64,000 nucleotides of DNA from Streptomyces sp. NBC_01298 (GTDB lineage Bacteria; Actinomycetota; Actinomycetes; Streptomycetales; Streptomycetaceae), in assembly GCF_035978755.1 (NCBI RefSeq), contig NZ_CP108414.1:496001-560000 (forward strand), written 5' to 3'. This document shows, piece by piece, positions 1 through 10,308 of the stretch (within the stretch, counting starts at the first letter, position 1; each line of letters starts with the position of its first letter). Both the position numbers and the translations under genes were made by a program. The notes under the pieces are model-generated. The model made no database searches and was not told the origin of the DNA. It was given only the letters and a program-made list of their open reading frames with translations.

Positions 1-80
1 AACCGTGGATCATCGCCACGGTGCCCGGCGTCGGCTACCGCATCGACACCCAGCCGGAGACCGGGAGCACCACCTCATGA
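1..80 (+). CDS. Response regulator, C-terminal end (partial)
   Basis: The frame starting at base 3 reads the last 25 residues of a winged-helix DNA-binding domain, including the typical end motif ATVPGVGYRI of OmpR/PhoB-type regulators. It stops at TGA 78-80, which overlaps the ATG of the following sensor kinase (ATGA). The rest of the gene lies outside the window. Position and motif make it the cognate regulator of the kinase at 77. What it controls cannot be read here. Confidence 0.85.
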   Translation, partial: PWIIATVPGVGYRIDTQPETGSTTS

Positions 81-1234
81 ACCAGGGCAGGAATCAGGTC
101 GTGCACCGGGCTGTGCACCGGGCCGTGCACCGGGCCGCCAAGAGATCCCCTGGATGGAGCGTTCGCTCCAAACTCACCCTCAGCTACGCCGGGTTCCTCA
201 TGGTCGCCGGCGTCCTGCTGCTCGCGGCGGTGTGGCTGTTCCTCCTGCGCTACGTCCCCGACCGCGCGCTCATCGTGTCCGCCGAGGCCCCCACCCACGG
301 CGTCTTCCCCATCCGGTCCAACCTCCTGCGCGTCTTCGCTCCGAGGGCGGCCGCGGTACTGGCGTTCCTGCTGGTGCTCGGCCTCGTGGGCGGGTGGATC
401 CTCGCCGGACGGATGCTCGCGCCCCTCACCCGGATCACGGACGCGGCGCGGACGGCCGGAAACCGGTCGCTGTCCCACCGGATCCACATGACGGGCCGCC
501 AGGACGAATTCCGTGAACTCTCCGACGCCTTCGACTCGATGCTCGAACAGCTGGAGTCCCACGTGGCCGAGCAGCAGCGGTTCGCGGCGAACGCCTCCCA
601 CGAGCTGCGCACCCCCCTGGCCATCTCCCGGACGCTCCTCGACGTGGCCCGCGAGGACCCGACCCTCGACCGGGGCGAGCTCATCGAACGCCTGCACGTC
701 GTGAACGCGCGGGCGATCGACCTCACCGAGGCCCTCCTGCTGCTCAGCCACGGCGACCGCGCTGACTTCGCGCGCGAGGGCGTCGACCTCTCGCTCTTCG
801 CCGAGGAAGCCGCCGAAACGCTGCTCCCCCTCGCCGAGCAGCGCCGCATCACCCTCGACGTCACCGGCGGGGCGGCCCGGACCGACGGCTCCGCGGAGCT
901 CCTGCTTCGGATGGTGACGAACCTCGTCCAGAACGCCGTCGTCCACAACCTCCCCGCCGACGGGACCGTGACGGTCCACACCGAGGAGGACGGCGGCACG
1001 AGCGTGCTGCGGGTCGAGAACACGGGCCCCCGGCTCGCGCCGGAACTGGTCCCGACGCTCACCGAACCCTTCCGCCGCGCGACGGAACGCGTACGCACCG
1101 ACGAGCACGCCGGCGCCGGCCTCGGCCTGGCCATCGTGCACAGCATCGTCCGCGCCCACGCCGGCACCCTCGACCTCGCCCCCCGCGCGGCGGGGGGTCT
1201 CGTGGTGACGGTCCGGCTCCCGGGCGCGCGCTAG
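77..1234 (+). CDS. Two-component sensor histidine kinase
   Basis: This 385-residue membrane kinase autophosphorylates and passes phosphate to the regulator encoded just upstream. The start at 77 is chosen because its ATG overlaps the regulator stop; a longer reading from base 5 would run back into the regulator gene. Transmembrane segments lie near residues 32-59 and 92-111 with a short extracytoplasmic loop between them. A HAMP linker follows, then the HisKA motif ASHELRTPLA with His175, an N box (LVQNAVVHN) near 285 and a glycine-rich ATP lid (GAGLGLAIV). The N-terminus carries a threefold 12-base repeat (101-136). The TAG stop lies in the CTAG that bounds the palindromic element downstream, so an insertion may have set the present C-terminus. 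The signal sensed is unknown. Confidence 0.93.
   Translation: MNQGRNQVVHRAVHRAVHRAAKRSPGWSVRSKLTLSYAGFLMVAGVLLLAAVWLFLLRYVPDRALIVSAEAPTHGVFPIRSNLLRVFAPRAAAVLAFLLVLGLVGGWILAGRMLAPLTRITDAARTAGNRSLSHRIHMTGRQDEFRELSDAFDSMLEQLESHVAEQQRFAANASHELRTPLAISRTLLDVAREDPTLDRGELIERLHVVNARAIDLTEALLLLSHGDRADFAREGVDLSLFAEEAAETLLPLAEQRRITLDVTGGAARTDGSAELLLRMVTNLVQNAVVHNLPADGTVTVHTEEDGGTSVLRVENTGPRLAPELVPTLTEPFRRATERVRTDEHAGAGLGLAIVHSIVRAHAGTLDLAPRAAGGLVVTVRLPGAR
101..136 (+). repeat. 3 x 12-bp tandem repeat in kinase N-terminus
   Basis: Three near-identical 12-base units (gtgcaccgggcY) encode a VHRA repeat in the cytoplasmic N-terminal tail of the histidine kinase. The unit is a multiple of three, so copy-number change would keep the frame. 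Confidence 0.8.
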
Positions 1235-1409
1235 GGCCTGTCGTCAAACTCCCGTCGTCGCCCGAAGGGCGGCCGCGCGGCGTCCGGTGCGTGCTCTCGG
1301 CGTGCCGGGCGGAAAGCCGCGTACTGGACGTACCCGGCCTTCCGCCCGGTGCGGCGAGAGCGCGTGCCGGACGCCGTGCGGCAGGCGGGAGTTTGACGAC
1401 AGGCCCTAG
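1231..1409. mobile_element. MITE-like palindromic element with CTAG ends
   Basis: A 24-base arm at 1231-1254 is the exact reverse complement of 1386-1409. Both ends carry CTAG, and the element proper begins GGGCCTGTCGTCAAAC. The interior is itself an imperfect palindrome, so nearly the whole 178 bases could fold into one hairpin. It has no coding capacity. CTAG or TA at both borders fits a TA target duplication of the IS630 type, or a CTAG target of the IS5 type; the choice is inference. It separates the histidine kinase from the convergent SnoaL-like gene and could also end transcription. A related, shorter copy lies at 24200-24279. Confidence 0.7.
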
Positions 1410-1460
1410 GCGACGCCCGTAGGCCCGTACGTGGCTGAGGCCGACGAGTTCGCCGATGCC

Positions 1461-1916
1461 TCAGCGATCCTCGCCCGGTTCCTTCGTGTCGAACGCCTGG
1501 GCGACGGCAAGGCTGTCCTCGTAGACGTGGTGCCGGGTGACGAGGCCGTCCTCGACAGTGAGGTGCAAAGCGAACCGGGCGCGATAGGCGCGGCCGGTGG
1601 AGCGGGCGGTCTGACGGATCTCGCCGAGCACGACCGCGTCGTTTCCGTCAATGAGGACGCGCTCGATCTCGGTCGCCGCCTGCCCGGGCACGTGGTGCTC
1701 GGCGAGTTCGCGGAAGTGAGCGGCGGCATCGGCACGGGTGGCACGGTGGCGGATCCACGGGGTGGCGGGCCGACCGTGCTCGGCCTCCGGCCAGTCCAGC
1801 TTCCAGTCGCCCCGTTCGGCATACATCTCGGCGATGCGCTCGGGATCGCCCTCGCCGATCCGGCGCAACAGCTCCTCCAGCACGGCGCGGGTGGTTGCGG
1901 GTACGGCTGTGGACAC
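1461..1916 (-). CDS. SnoaL/NTF2-like domain protein
   Basis: The 151-residue protein has the length and pattern of the NTF2-like superfamily: an N-terminal helix (LEELLRRIGEGDPERIAEMYAE), a tryptophan-rich strand, and C-terminal strands ending in HHVYEDSLAVAQAF. Members include SnoaL-type polyketide cyclases and ketosteroid isomerase relatives, but many have no known substrate, so no reaction is assigned. The GTG start at 1916 has GGAG about nine bases upstream. The gene stands alone, with a 15-bp inverted repeat (1989-2023) upstream that could be its operator. Confidence 0.8.
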   Translation of the reverse strand: MSTAVPATTRAVLEELLRRIGEGDPERIAEMYAERGDWKLDWPEAEHGRPATPWIRHRATRADAAAHFRELAEHHVPGQAATEIERVLIDGNDAVVLGEIRQTARSTGRAYRARFALHLTVEDGLVTRHHVYEDSLAVAQAFDTKEPGEDR

Positions 1917-1988
1917 GACTCATCACTCCGATCCGGCATCCGCGTCCGGCTGACGCGGCGAGATCAGCATTCTGACCAGTGCCGACCG

Positions 1989-2023
1989 CTCCGTGCCATT
2001 ACCTCCCGGGTAATGGCACGGAG
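1989..2023. terminator. 15-bp perfect inverted repeat, terminator or operator
   Basis: Arms 1989-2003 and 2009-2023 (ctccgtgccattacc and its complement) are perfect with a 5-base loop. The repeat lies about 30 bases past the stop of the carboxypeptidase gene and about 75 bases upstream of the SnoaL-like gene, both on the minus strand. It may terminate the first or be an operator for the second. No U-run follows, which is common for Streptomyces terminators. Confidence 0.5.
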
Positions 2024-2053
2024 CACAAGGACCCGCCTTCGCAACAGGCGGCC

Positions 2054-4453
<2,400 letters not shown>

Positions 4454-4620
4454 GCCGTACACCGCCTTGGTCGTGCCGTTCTGGATCAGACGCCAGTCTC
4501 CGTGCCGCATATGCGCAGGTGATGCGCACGGGATGACCAATTGGTCACAATCCGTCCGGCCGGGCCGGCCCGGGGACCGTATCCGTCGTCGAACGGTCAT
4601 CAAACGATCACGCCCCCCTC

Positions 4621-5394
4621 ATGAGCGCCCCGTTGAATCGCCGTTCCCCCACGCGAAGCACCACCCGGAACCGGACATCGCTCATGCACCCCAGTCACCC
4701 CCACCCCCGCCCCCATCCCCCGCCTCCGTCGAGGCGGCGCCTGCTCGCCGGCGGCGGGGCCGTGTTCCTCGCCGCGACCGCCGGTTCCCTGGTGGCCGCC
4801 GCCCGGTCCGGCGGAGCCGGAGGGGCCGGGGACGACCGTGGCCGGGGGGCGGGACAGCCCCCAGCTTCGGCCACCGCCTCCCCCGCTTCCGGGTGGATGC
4901 CCGGGGTGGCGAAGATCCCGCTGGAGCGCAACTTCGTCCACGGCGACCGCGACGCGCAGCGCGGGCTCGTGCTCCATGTCCAGGAGGGCGAGGGCTCTTT
5001 GTACGAGCGGTTCAACACCCCCGGGATCAAGACCTCCTCGCACTTCTGGGTTTCCCGGGACGGGGAGACGGAGCAGTACGTGTCCGTACTGGACCGGGCC
5101 TGGGCGCAGGTGGACGGCAACGGGGGCTGGGCCTCGGTCGAGACCTCCGGTTTCGCCACCCGGCCGCTCACCGAGGCGCAGGTCGAAGCCGTGGCCCGCG
5201 TCTACGCCTGGGGCGCGGGCGCCCACGGCTGGCCGCCGGCCGTCAGCGAACGGCCGGATCAGCCCGGTCTGGGCGTCCACGCCATGGGTGGCGCCGCGTG
5301 GGGAGGCCACGCGTGCCCCGGCGGCCTCCGTTCCGGCCAGCGCACCGAGATCATCCGCCGGGTGCTCGAACTCCTGCCGCCCGCTGGGGAGTGA
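4621..5394 (+). CDS. Exported N-acetylmuramoyl-L-alanine amidase
   Basis: The protein has an amidase_2 (peptidoglycan recognition-like) fold that cleaves the MurNAc-L-Ala bond using zinc. Zinc-ligand candidates are the His in LVLHVQEGEG and those in GVHAMGGAAWGGHACPG near the C-terminus, with the strand SSHFWVSRDGETEQYV between them. The N-terminus has arginines followed by a hydrophobic stretch (SRRRLLAGGGAVFLAATAG), so it is probably exported, perhaps by Tat. The start is uncertain: ATG 4621 gives 257 residues, and ATG 4684 would leave a more compact signal peptide. It is divergently placed next to a peptidoglycan carboxypeptidase, so the two may act together in wall turnover. Confidence 0.82.
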   Translation: MSAPLNRRSPTRSTTRNRTSLMHPSHPHPRPHPPPPSRRRLLAGGGAVFLAATAGSLVAAARSGGAGGAGDDRGRGAGQPPASATASPASGWMPGVAKIPLERNFVHGDRDAQRGLVLHVQEGEGSLYERFNTPGIKTSSHFWVSRDGETEQYVSVLDRAWAQVDGNGGWASVETSGFATRPLTEAQVEAVARVYAWGAGAHGWPPAVSERPDQPGLGVHAMGGAAWGGHACPGGLRSGQRTEIIRRVLELLPPAGE

Positions 5395-5432
5395 GCCGCC
5401 ACGATCTCGTGCGGGAGCGCCCATAGGCGTGT

Positions 5433-5480
5433 CCTCCCGGCCAACCTCCCGGCCCGCCTTCCGGCCAACCTCCCGGCCGG
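5433..5480 (+). repeat. 4 x 12-bp tandem repeat
   Basis: Four 12-base units of the form cctcccggccaa, with one or two changes each, lie between the amidase stop and the glutaredoxin-like gene. They are non-coding and no function can be inferred. Confidence 0.8.
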
Positions 5481-5529
5481 GGCGACCCGGTTCGAGGAAC
5501 GCTCCGCCTCCTCGGTAGCCTGCGTGACC

Positions 5530-5967
5530 ATGACACGTGCCTGGAAGTTGCCCCTGCTGCTCCTGGTCTGCGGCTCCGCCTTCGCGGCGGGGTCGGTGTT
5601 CACGGGCAGCCCCGCCACCGCCGCCGTGCTCCTGCTGATGTTCCTGGTGCTCGCGGGCGTGCACTCGCCCCTCGTCTTCCCGAGGCCGATCACGCTGCTG
5701 GAGGCACGGCGCCGCAGCGCGGCCGACGGCCGGCCGGTCGTCCTGTGGCGGCCCGGATGCCAGTACTGCATACGGCTGCGCGTCCGGCTCGGCCGCAACG
5801 CCGGCCAACTGCACTGGGTCGACATCTGGCGCGACCCGGCGGGGGCCGAGGCGGCACGTGAGGCCAACGACGGCAACGAGACCGTACCCACGGTCATCGT
5901 GGCCGGCCGGCCCCACACCAACCCCGATCCCGCATGGGTGCGCTCCCAGCTCTCCCCGACCGTCTGA
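5530..5967 (+). CDS. Membrane-anchored glutaredoxin-like protein
   Basis: The C-terminal domain is a small thioredoxin-fold domain with the dithiol motif CQYC after a strand (PVVLWRPG) and the cis-proline motif TVPTV. This is the pattern of glutaredoxins and mycoredoxins, which reduce mixed disulfides. Two hydrophobic segments (LLLLVCGSAFAAGSVFTG and AAVLLLMFLVLAGV) precede it, so the domain is membrane-tethered. The ATG at 5530 is used; a GTG two codons earlier (5524) is possible. Since actinobacteria use mycothiol, a mycoredoxin-type role is plausible but inferred. It ends eight bases before the convergent ClC gene. Confidence 0.82.
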   Translation: MTRAWKLPLLLLVCGSAFAAGSVFTGSPATAAVLLLMFLVLAGVHSPLVFPRPITLLEARRRSAADGRPVVLWRPGCQYCIRLRVRLGRNAGQLHWVDIWRDPAGAEAAREANDGNETVPTVIVAGRPHTNPDPAWVRSQLSPTV

Positions 5968-5974
5968 TCCGGGG

Positions 5975-7726
5975 TCAGGGGGCGGGCTGGGAAGGCGGGT
6001 ACAGGGCCAGCAGGGCCGAGCGGTGGGAGACCCAGCCCAGGAGGCGGAGCCGTTCCTCGTCCAGGACCGGGAGGCCGTCGCCCTCGCTCGCCGCGAGCAG
6101 CGGCAGTGCCTCCTGGAGGGACTGGCCGGCGAGCAGGGCCGGCGGGTGGTCCCGTACCGTCTCGACGGGCGTGTGCTCCGAGAGTCCCGCGTGCAGGGCC
6201 CGGGAGAGGGCGAGCGCGCCGACCGAACCCGCGTAGTGGCCGTGCCGGTCGACCAGCGGCAGGCGCTCGGCGCCCGCCTCGATCATCGCCGTGATCGCCT
6301 CGCGCAGGCCGGTGCCGGGCGCGAGCGCGGGCGGTGGCGGTCCCATGGCGGTCCGGACCTCGACGGCGGCCGGGCCGGTCAGGTCCAGGTCCACCCCGCG
6401 GCGGCGGAGTTTGGCCGTGTAGACGGTGTCCCGGCTGAGCGCGTGGCTGACCCCGGTGGCGACGGCGACGGCGACCATCAGGGGCAGGATGATGCCGTAC
6501 TCGCCGGTCAGTTCGTAGATGATGACGACGGCGGTGATCGGCGCGCGGGCGGAGCCCGCGAAGACCGCGCCCATCCCGATGACGGCGTAGGTGGTGGCCG
6601 AGCCGGTCACTCCGGGGGCGAGGCCGTCCATCGTCTGCCCGAAGGCGCTGCCGAGCATGGCGCCGATGAAGAGGCTGGGGGCGAAGACGCCGCCCGAGCC
6701 GCCGATCCCGATGGTGACGCTGCACGCGATGATCTTGCCGACGAGCAGGACGAGCAGGAATCCGATCGCGTACCCGCCCACCGCCGCCTTGCCGAGGACC
6801 GGGTAGCCGACCCCGTACATCTCGGGCAGGGCCAGCAGGATCGCGCCCAGCACGATGCCGCCGGCGGCCGGGCGGAGCCATTCCGGGCGGCCGCGCCAGA
6901 CGGCGTCGCAGAGGTCTTCCACCCCGTAGAGCACCTTGCTGAAGAGCACACCCACGGCTCCGGCCACCGCTCCGAGCAGGATGTACAGGGCGTACGCGGC
7001 GAGGTGACCGGCGCTTACCGGCACCAGGTCCAGGAACCGCTGGTCGCCGAGGGCCGCGCGTCCGATCACGCTGGCGGTGACCGAGGAGACGGCCACCAGG
7101 CCGAAGGCGCGGGCCGTGAAATCGCGCAGGATCAGTTCCATCGCGAAGAAGACGCCGGCCAGGGGGGCGTTGAAGGTGGCGGCGATGCCACCGGCCGCGC
7201 CGCAGGCGACCAGCAGCCGCATCCGTTCCTCGCGCATGCGCAGGAGGGCTCCGGCGGTGGAGCCGAGGGCGGCCCCGATCTGGACGATGGGGCCTTCGCG
7301 GCCCACGGAGCCGCCGCCGCCGATGCAGAGCGCGGACGCGAGCGATTTCACCACCGCGACCCGGGGCGGGATCCGGCCACCCTGGCGGGCGACCGCGTAC
7401 ATCACCTCGGGAACCCCGTGGCCGCGCGCCTCCTTGGCGTAGCGGTAGACGAGCGGTCCGTAGAGCGCGCCCGCGACCACGGGCGCGAGCAGCACGAAGT
7501 ACGGTCCGAGCCAGGGCACGTACGGGTTGTCGGCGTGGCCTGCGGCGGAGTAGTCGTCGTGGCCGGACAGCGCCTTGGTGAAGACCTCGATCAGCCAGCG
7601 GAAGGCCACCGCGCCCAGTCCCGCTCCGGCGCCCACGAGGACCGCGGGCAGCAGCATCGCGGCCTGGGTGCGGTTCAGCGCGTCCCGTGCCGCGTCCGCC
7701 GGGAACGAGTACGAGAACGGACCCAT
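5975..7726 (-). CDS. ClC-family chloride channel/transporter with CBS domains
   Basis: A polytopic membrane protein of 583 residues with the ClC signature sequences GREGP near residue 143 and GGVFAPSLF near 342, both of which line the anion path. The C-terminal 110 residues form a tandem CBS pair, which in this family binds nucleotides and gates transport. The ATG at 7726 is chosen because GAGGAG sits five bases upstream; the GTG two codons earlier (7732) would abut that ribosome binding site. It stands alone, and channel versus H+/Cl- antiporter cannot be settled here. Confidence 0.93.
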   Translation of the reverse strand: MGPFSYSFPADAARDALNRTQAAMLLPAVLVGAGAGLGAVAFRWLIEVFTKALSGHDDYSAAGHADNPYVPWLGPYFVLLAPVVAGALYGPLVYRYAKEARGHGVPEVMYAVARQGGRIPPRVAVVKSLASALCIGGGGSVGREGPIVQIGAALGSTAGALLRMREERMRLLVACGAAGGIAATFNAPLAGVFFAMELILRDFTARAFGLVAVSSVTASVIGRAALGDQRFLDLVPVSAGHLAAYALYILLGAVAGAVGVLFSKVLYGVEDLCDAVWRGRPEWLRPAAGGIVLGAILLALPEMYGVGYPVLGKAAVGGYAIGFLLVLLVGKIIACSVTIGIGGSGGVFAPSLFIGAMLGSAFGQTMDGLAPGVTGSATTYAVIGMGAVFAGSARAPITAVVIIYELTGEYGIILPLMVAVAVATGVSHALSRDTVYTAKLRRRGVDLDLTGPAAVEVRTAMGPPPPALAPGTGLREAITAMIEAGAERLPLVDRHGHYAGSVGALALSRALHAGLSEHTPVETVRDHPPALLAGQSLQEALPLLAASEGDGLPVLDEERLRLLGWVSHRSALLALYPPSQPAP

Positions 7727-8096
7727 CGTCACTCCTCAGGAACCGTTCCACTGCCGATCGCGCGTCCCGGCCCCTGACCACGATCCCCCGGACCCCCATC
7801 CAACGGGCCGCCTCCCGCCGGGCCCCGGAGGCGGGCCGCAGGTACACCCGCCCGGCGTAGGGCCTGCCGCCGCGGACCGGGTACGGACGGTGCGCGGTGC
7901 CCGGCCGGACGCTGTGCCGCACCCCGCCGGACCGCGCTCAGCGCCCAGCCGGACCGCGCTCCGCGCCTGGCCGAAGGCCGACCCCCGCCCGTTCCCGGTC
8001 CCGTACAGTCCGTGCTGCCGCCGGCCGGGCGCGGGCGGAACCCGGCGGAACGCAGCCGGCCGGCGAACGGCCGAACGGACGAACAGGGGAACACCG
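7727..8096. other. Intergenic region between divergent ClC and P450 genes
   Basis: These 370 bases hold no credible gene; open frames here are antisense or upstream extensions. The region is very GC-rich with short repeats of gccggaccgcgct (about 7927-7970). The P450 promoter must lie toward its right end, but no clear -35/-10 pair can be picked. An AGGGGA ribosome binding site ends about eight bases before the P450 start. Confidence 0.6.
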
Positions 8097-9443
8097 ATGG
8101 CCATCGAAGCCGGTCCCGTGGGCCGCCTCAGTCCCCCGGTCCCCGTCCTGGATCCCGCCGTCGTGGCGCGGTGGAGCGCGGGAGGAGGCCAGCTCGTGGA
8201 GCTGCTGGCCGAGGTCTGCGGACGGCTCGGCGGGGTCGGCGCGTTCCGGCTCGGGGGTCGCGAGGCCGGGCCCGGCGATCGGCCGACCGTGCTGGTCACC
8301 GGGCCGGGGGCGATCCAGCAGGTGCTGGCCCTGTATCCGCAGCGCTACGTCAAGCGTTCGCACCGCGCCCGGCCGCTGGTCGGGGAGGGCGTGCTCTCCG
8401 CGACCGGCGAGGCGTGGAAGCGGCAACGGCGGCTCCTGCAGTCGCAGTTCACGGGGACCGGGATGCGCCGCTACGAGCAGCGGATCGCCGGGGCCGCGCG
8501 GACGGCCGCCGGGCGCTGGGCCGCGTACGCCCGTACCGGGGAGGTCTTCGACGTCGGCGAGGAGATGCGGCGCTTCGCCCTCGACACCATCTGGCGCTCC
8601 CTGACCGGTCATCCGCTGGACGCGGACACCGACCGCGAACTGGGCGCGGTCGCGGCCGTGGTGGCGGCGCTGCCGACGCTGCCCGCCGATTCCGCCGGCG
8701 CCGGGGAGGCGGTCGCCGCCGATCTGGCCAGGATCGACGCCGTGGCCCACCACGCCATCGCCGCCGCCCGCCGGGGCCGCGCGGGCCCCGACGGGCCCGG
8801 GCTGCTCCACCTGCTGGTGGAGGCGTCCGCCGAGCGGCCCGAGTACACCGACGGGCTGATCCGCGACGAGCTGGTCACGCTGCTGGTCGCCGGGCACGAG
8901 ACCACGGCCACCACCCTGACCTGGCTGTACTTGCTCCTCGACCGCCACCCCGAGGCCCGCGCCCGGGCCCTCGCGGCCGGCCCCGCGGGCTCGGCCGAGC
9001 GCCGCGAGGCGATCCAGGCCCTGGTCAGCGAGACGCTGCGGCTGTACCCGTCCGCCTGGATCCTGCCCCGGCACGCCGTCGAGGACGACGTCCTGGGCGG
9101 CTTCGCCGTCGAGGCGGGCACCGACGTGGTCGTCTGCCCCTACCTCGCGCACCGCGACCCCGTGCTGTGGCCCGATCCCGAGCGCTTCGACCCGCTGCGC
9201 TTCACCGTTCCGGGCGGGCGACCGTCCGTCCCGGGCGGGTACGTGCCCTTCGGCATCGGCCCCCGCGCCTGCCTCGGGCTGCAGTTCGCGCTGCGCGAGT
9301 CGGTCGTGCTGCTGGAGCACCTGCTGCCGGACCGTGTGCCGGCCTTCCGGTCCGTCCCGGACAGGGCCGCCTACAGCATCACGGTCCGGCCGGACGGTCC
9401 GACGCCGGCCACGCTCACAGCTCGCCCAGACCCAGGGCGGTGA
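8097..9443 (+). CDS. Cytochrome P450
   Basis: This 448-residue heme monooxygenase shows the oxygen-binding I-helix motif AGHETT near 266, the ExxR motif (SETLRLYP) near 309 and the heme loop FGIGPRACLG with the cysteine ligand near 391. The lineup resembles CYP4-like bacterial P450s acting on lipophilic substrates, but the substrate is unknown. The start at 8097 has AGGGGA upstream; the frame is open further upstream but is low complexity. No ferredoxin or reductase gene is adjacent. Its last 29 bases overlap the convergent ZIP gene. Confidence 0.92.
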   Translation: MAIEAGPVGRLSPPVPVLDPAVVARWSAGGGQLVELLAEVCGRLGGVGAFRLGGREAGPGDRPTVLVTGPGAIQQVLALYPQRYVKRSHRARPLVGEGVLSATGEAWKRQRRLLQSQFTGTGMRRYEQRIAGAARTAAGRWAAYARTGEVFDVGEEMRRFALDTIWRSLTGHPLDADTDRELGAVAAVVAALPTLPADSAGAGEAVAADLARIDAVAHHAIAAARRGRAGPDGPGLLHLLVEASAERPEYTDGLIRDELVTLLVAGHETTATTLTWLYLLLDRHPEARARALAAGPAGSAERREAIQALVSETLRLYPSAWILPRHAVEDDVLGGFAVEAGTDVVVCPYLAHRDPVLWPDPERFDPLRFTVPGGRPSVPGGYVPFGIGPRACLGLQFALRESVVLLEHLLPDRVPAFRSVPDRAAYSITVRPDGPTPATLTARPDPGR

Positions 9444-10164
9444 GGAAGCCCGCCACCATGACCAGCCCGGTGGCGAGGTGGGCGTCCTCCTGTGCCTCCG
9501 GGAGCATGGTGTCGGCGATCATCGCGAGGATGGCGCCGGCCGCGAAGGCCGTGACCGCGGCGAGGGCCTGCGGCGGGGCGTCACCGAGCAGGGCGTTGCC
9601 GAGCAGCGCGGCCGCGCCGCTGAGGAGGGCGATCCCGCCCCAGAGCCCGAAGACATAACCCCGGCCGCGGCCCGCGGTGCGCATGCCGGCGGCGCTGGCC
9701 ATGCCTTCGGGGACGTTGCTGATGAAGACGGCGCCGATCGTGGCCAGTCCGACGGATCCGCCGCCGAGCAGGCTCGCGCCGATCACCACGGACTCGGGCA
9801 CCCCGTCGAGGACGGCTCCCATCGCGATGGCGCTGCCCGAGCCGGGCTGCTGCTCCTCGGAGGGCTGGTGGCCGCCCGAGCGTTTGCGGTGCCGGCCGCC
9901 GCGCCGGGCCAGCAGCGCGTTGCCCGCGCTGTAGACGGCCGCGCCCGCGGCCGTGCCGAGCGCGGTGGGGAGCAGGCCGCCCGTCTCGTGGGCCTCGGCG
10001 ATCAGGTCGTAGGAGACCGCCGCGATGAGCACGCCGGAGCCGAACGCCATGATCAGGGCGATCAGCCGGCGCGGCACCGCGAAGAAGGTGCCGAGGGCCG
10101 CGCCCGCCAGCAGGGCGCTGCCGGCGAGGAGCCCCCAGGCACCGGCCACGAGTGCGTCGTACAC
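9415..10164 (-). CDS. ZIP-family metal transporter
   Basis: About seven or eight hydrophobic segments and the ZIP signatures GAVLDGVPESVVIGAS and ISNVPEGMAS identify a divalent metal permease, probably for zinc, iron or manganese import at the cytoplasmic membrane. A charged loop with RHRKRSGGH and SEEQQ lies between helices 3 and 4, where ZIP proteins often carry metal-binding residues. The GTG start at 10164 has AAGGAAG upstream. The leader contains six 9-base repeats (10183-10236). No Zur-like operator is evident. Confidence 0.9.
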   Translation of the reverse strand: MYDALVAGAWGLLAGSALLAGAALGTFFAVPRRLIALIMAFGSGVLIAAVSYDLIAEAHETGGLLPTALGTAAGAAVYSAGNALLARRGGRHRKRSGGHQPSEEQQPGSGSAIAMGAVLDGVPESVVIGASLLGGGSVGLATIGAVFISNVPEGMASAAGMRTAGRGRGYVFGLWGGIALLSGAAALLGNALLGDAPPQALAAVTAFAAGAILAMIADTMLPEAQEDAHLATGLVMVAGFLTALGLGEL

Positions 10165-10182
10165 GCTGCGCTTCCTTCCCCT

Positions 10183-10236
10183 GATGCCGTTGATTCCGTT
10201 GATTCCATTGAATCGGTGGAATCGGTGGAATCGGTG
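10183..10236. repeat. 6 x 9-bp repeat in ZIP gene leader
   Basis: Six consecutive 9-mers occur: three of the GATTCCGTT type (one with T to G) followed by three exact GAATCGGTG. GATTC and GAATC are complements, so the array is partly self-complementary. It lies 19-72 bases upstream of the ZIP start, where it could affect transcription or mRNA folding. Confidence 0.75.
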
Positions 10237-10308
10237 ATCCAGGACGACGCGCTCATTGTTCCCTTTGTTCCCCTCGGCCCCGGCGGGACGGGCCGGTGGT
10301 GACCGGGA

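Noticed and set aside
35..1159. Minus-strand frame of 374 codons opposite the histidine kinase
   Set aside because: No recognisable domain; the plus-strand kinase has all catalytic boxes.
8097..9443. P450 genes as part of a biosynthetic gene cluster
   Set aside because: No polyketide, peptide or terpene synthase lies near either P450; both look like orphan P450s.
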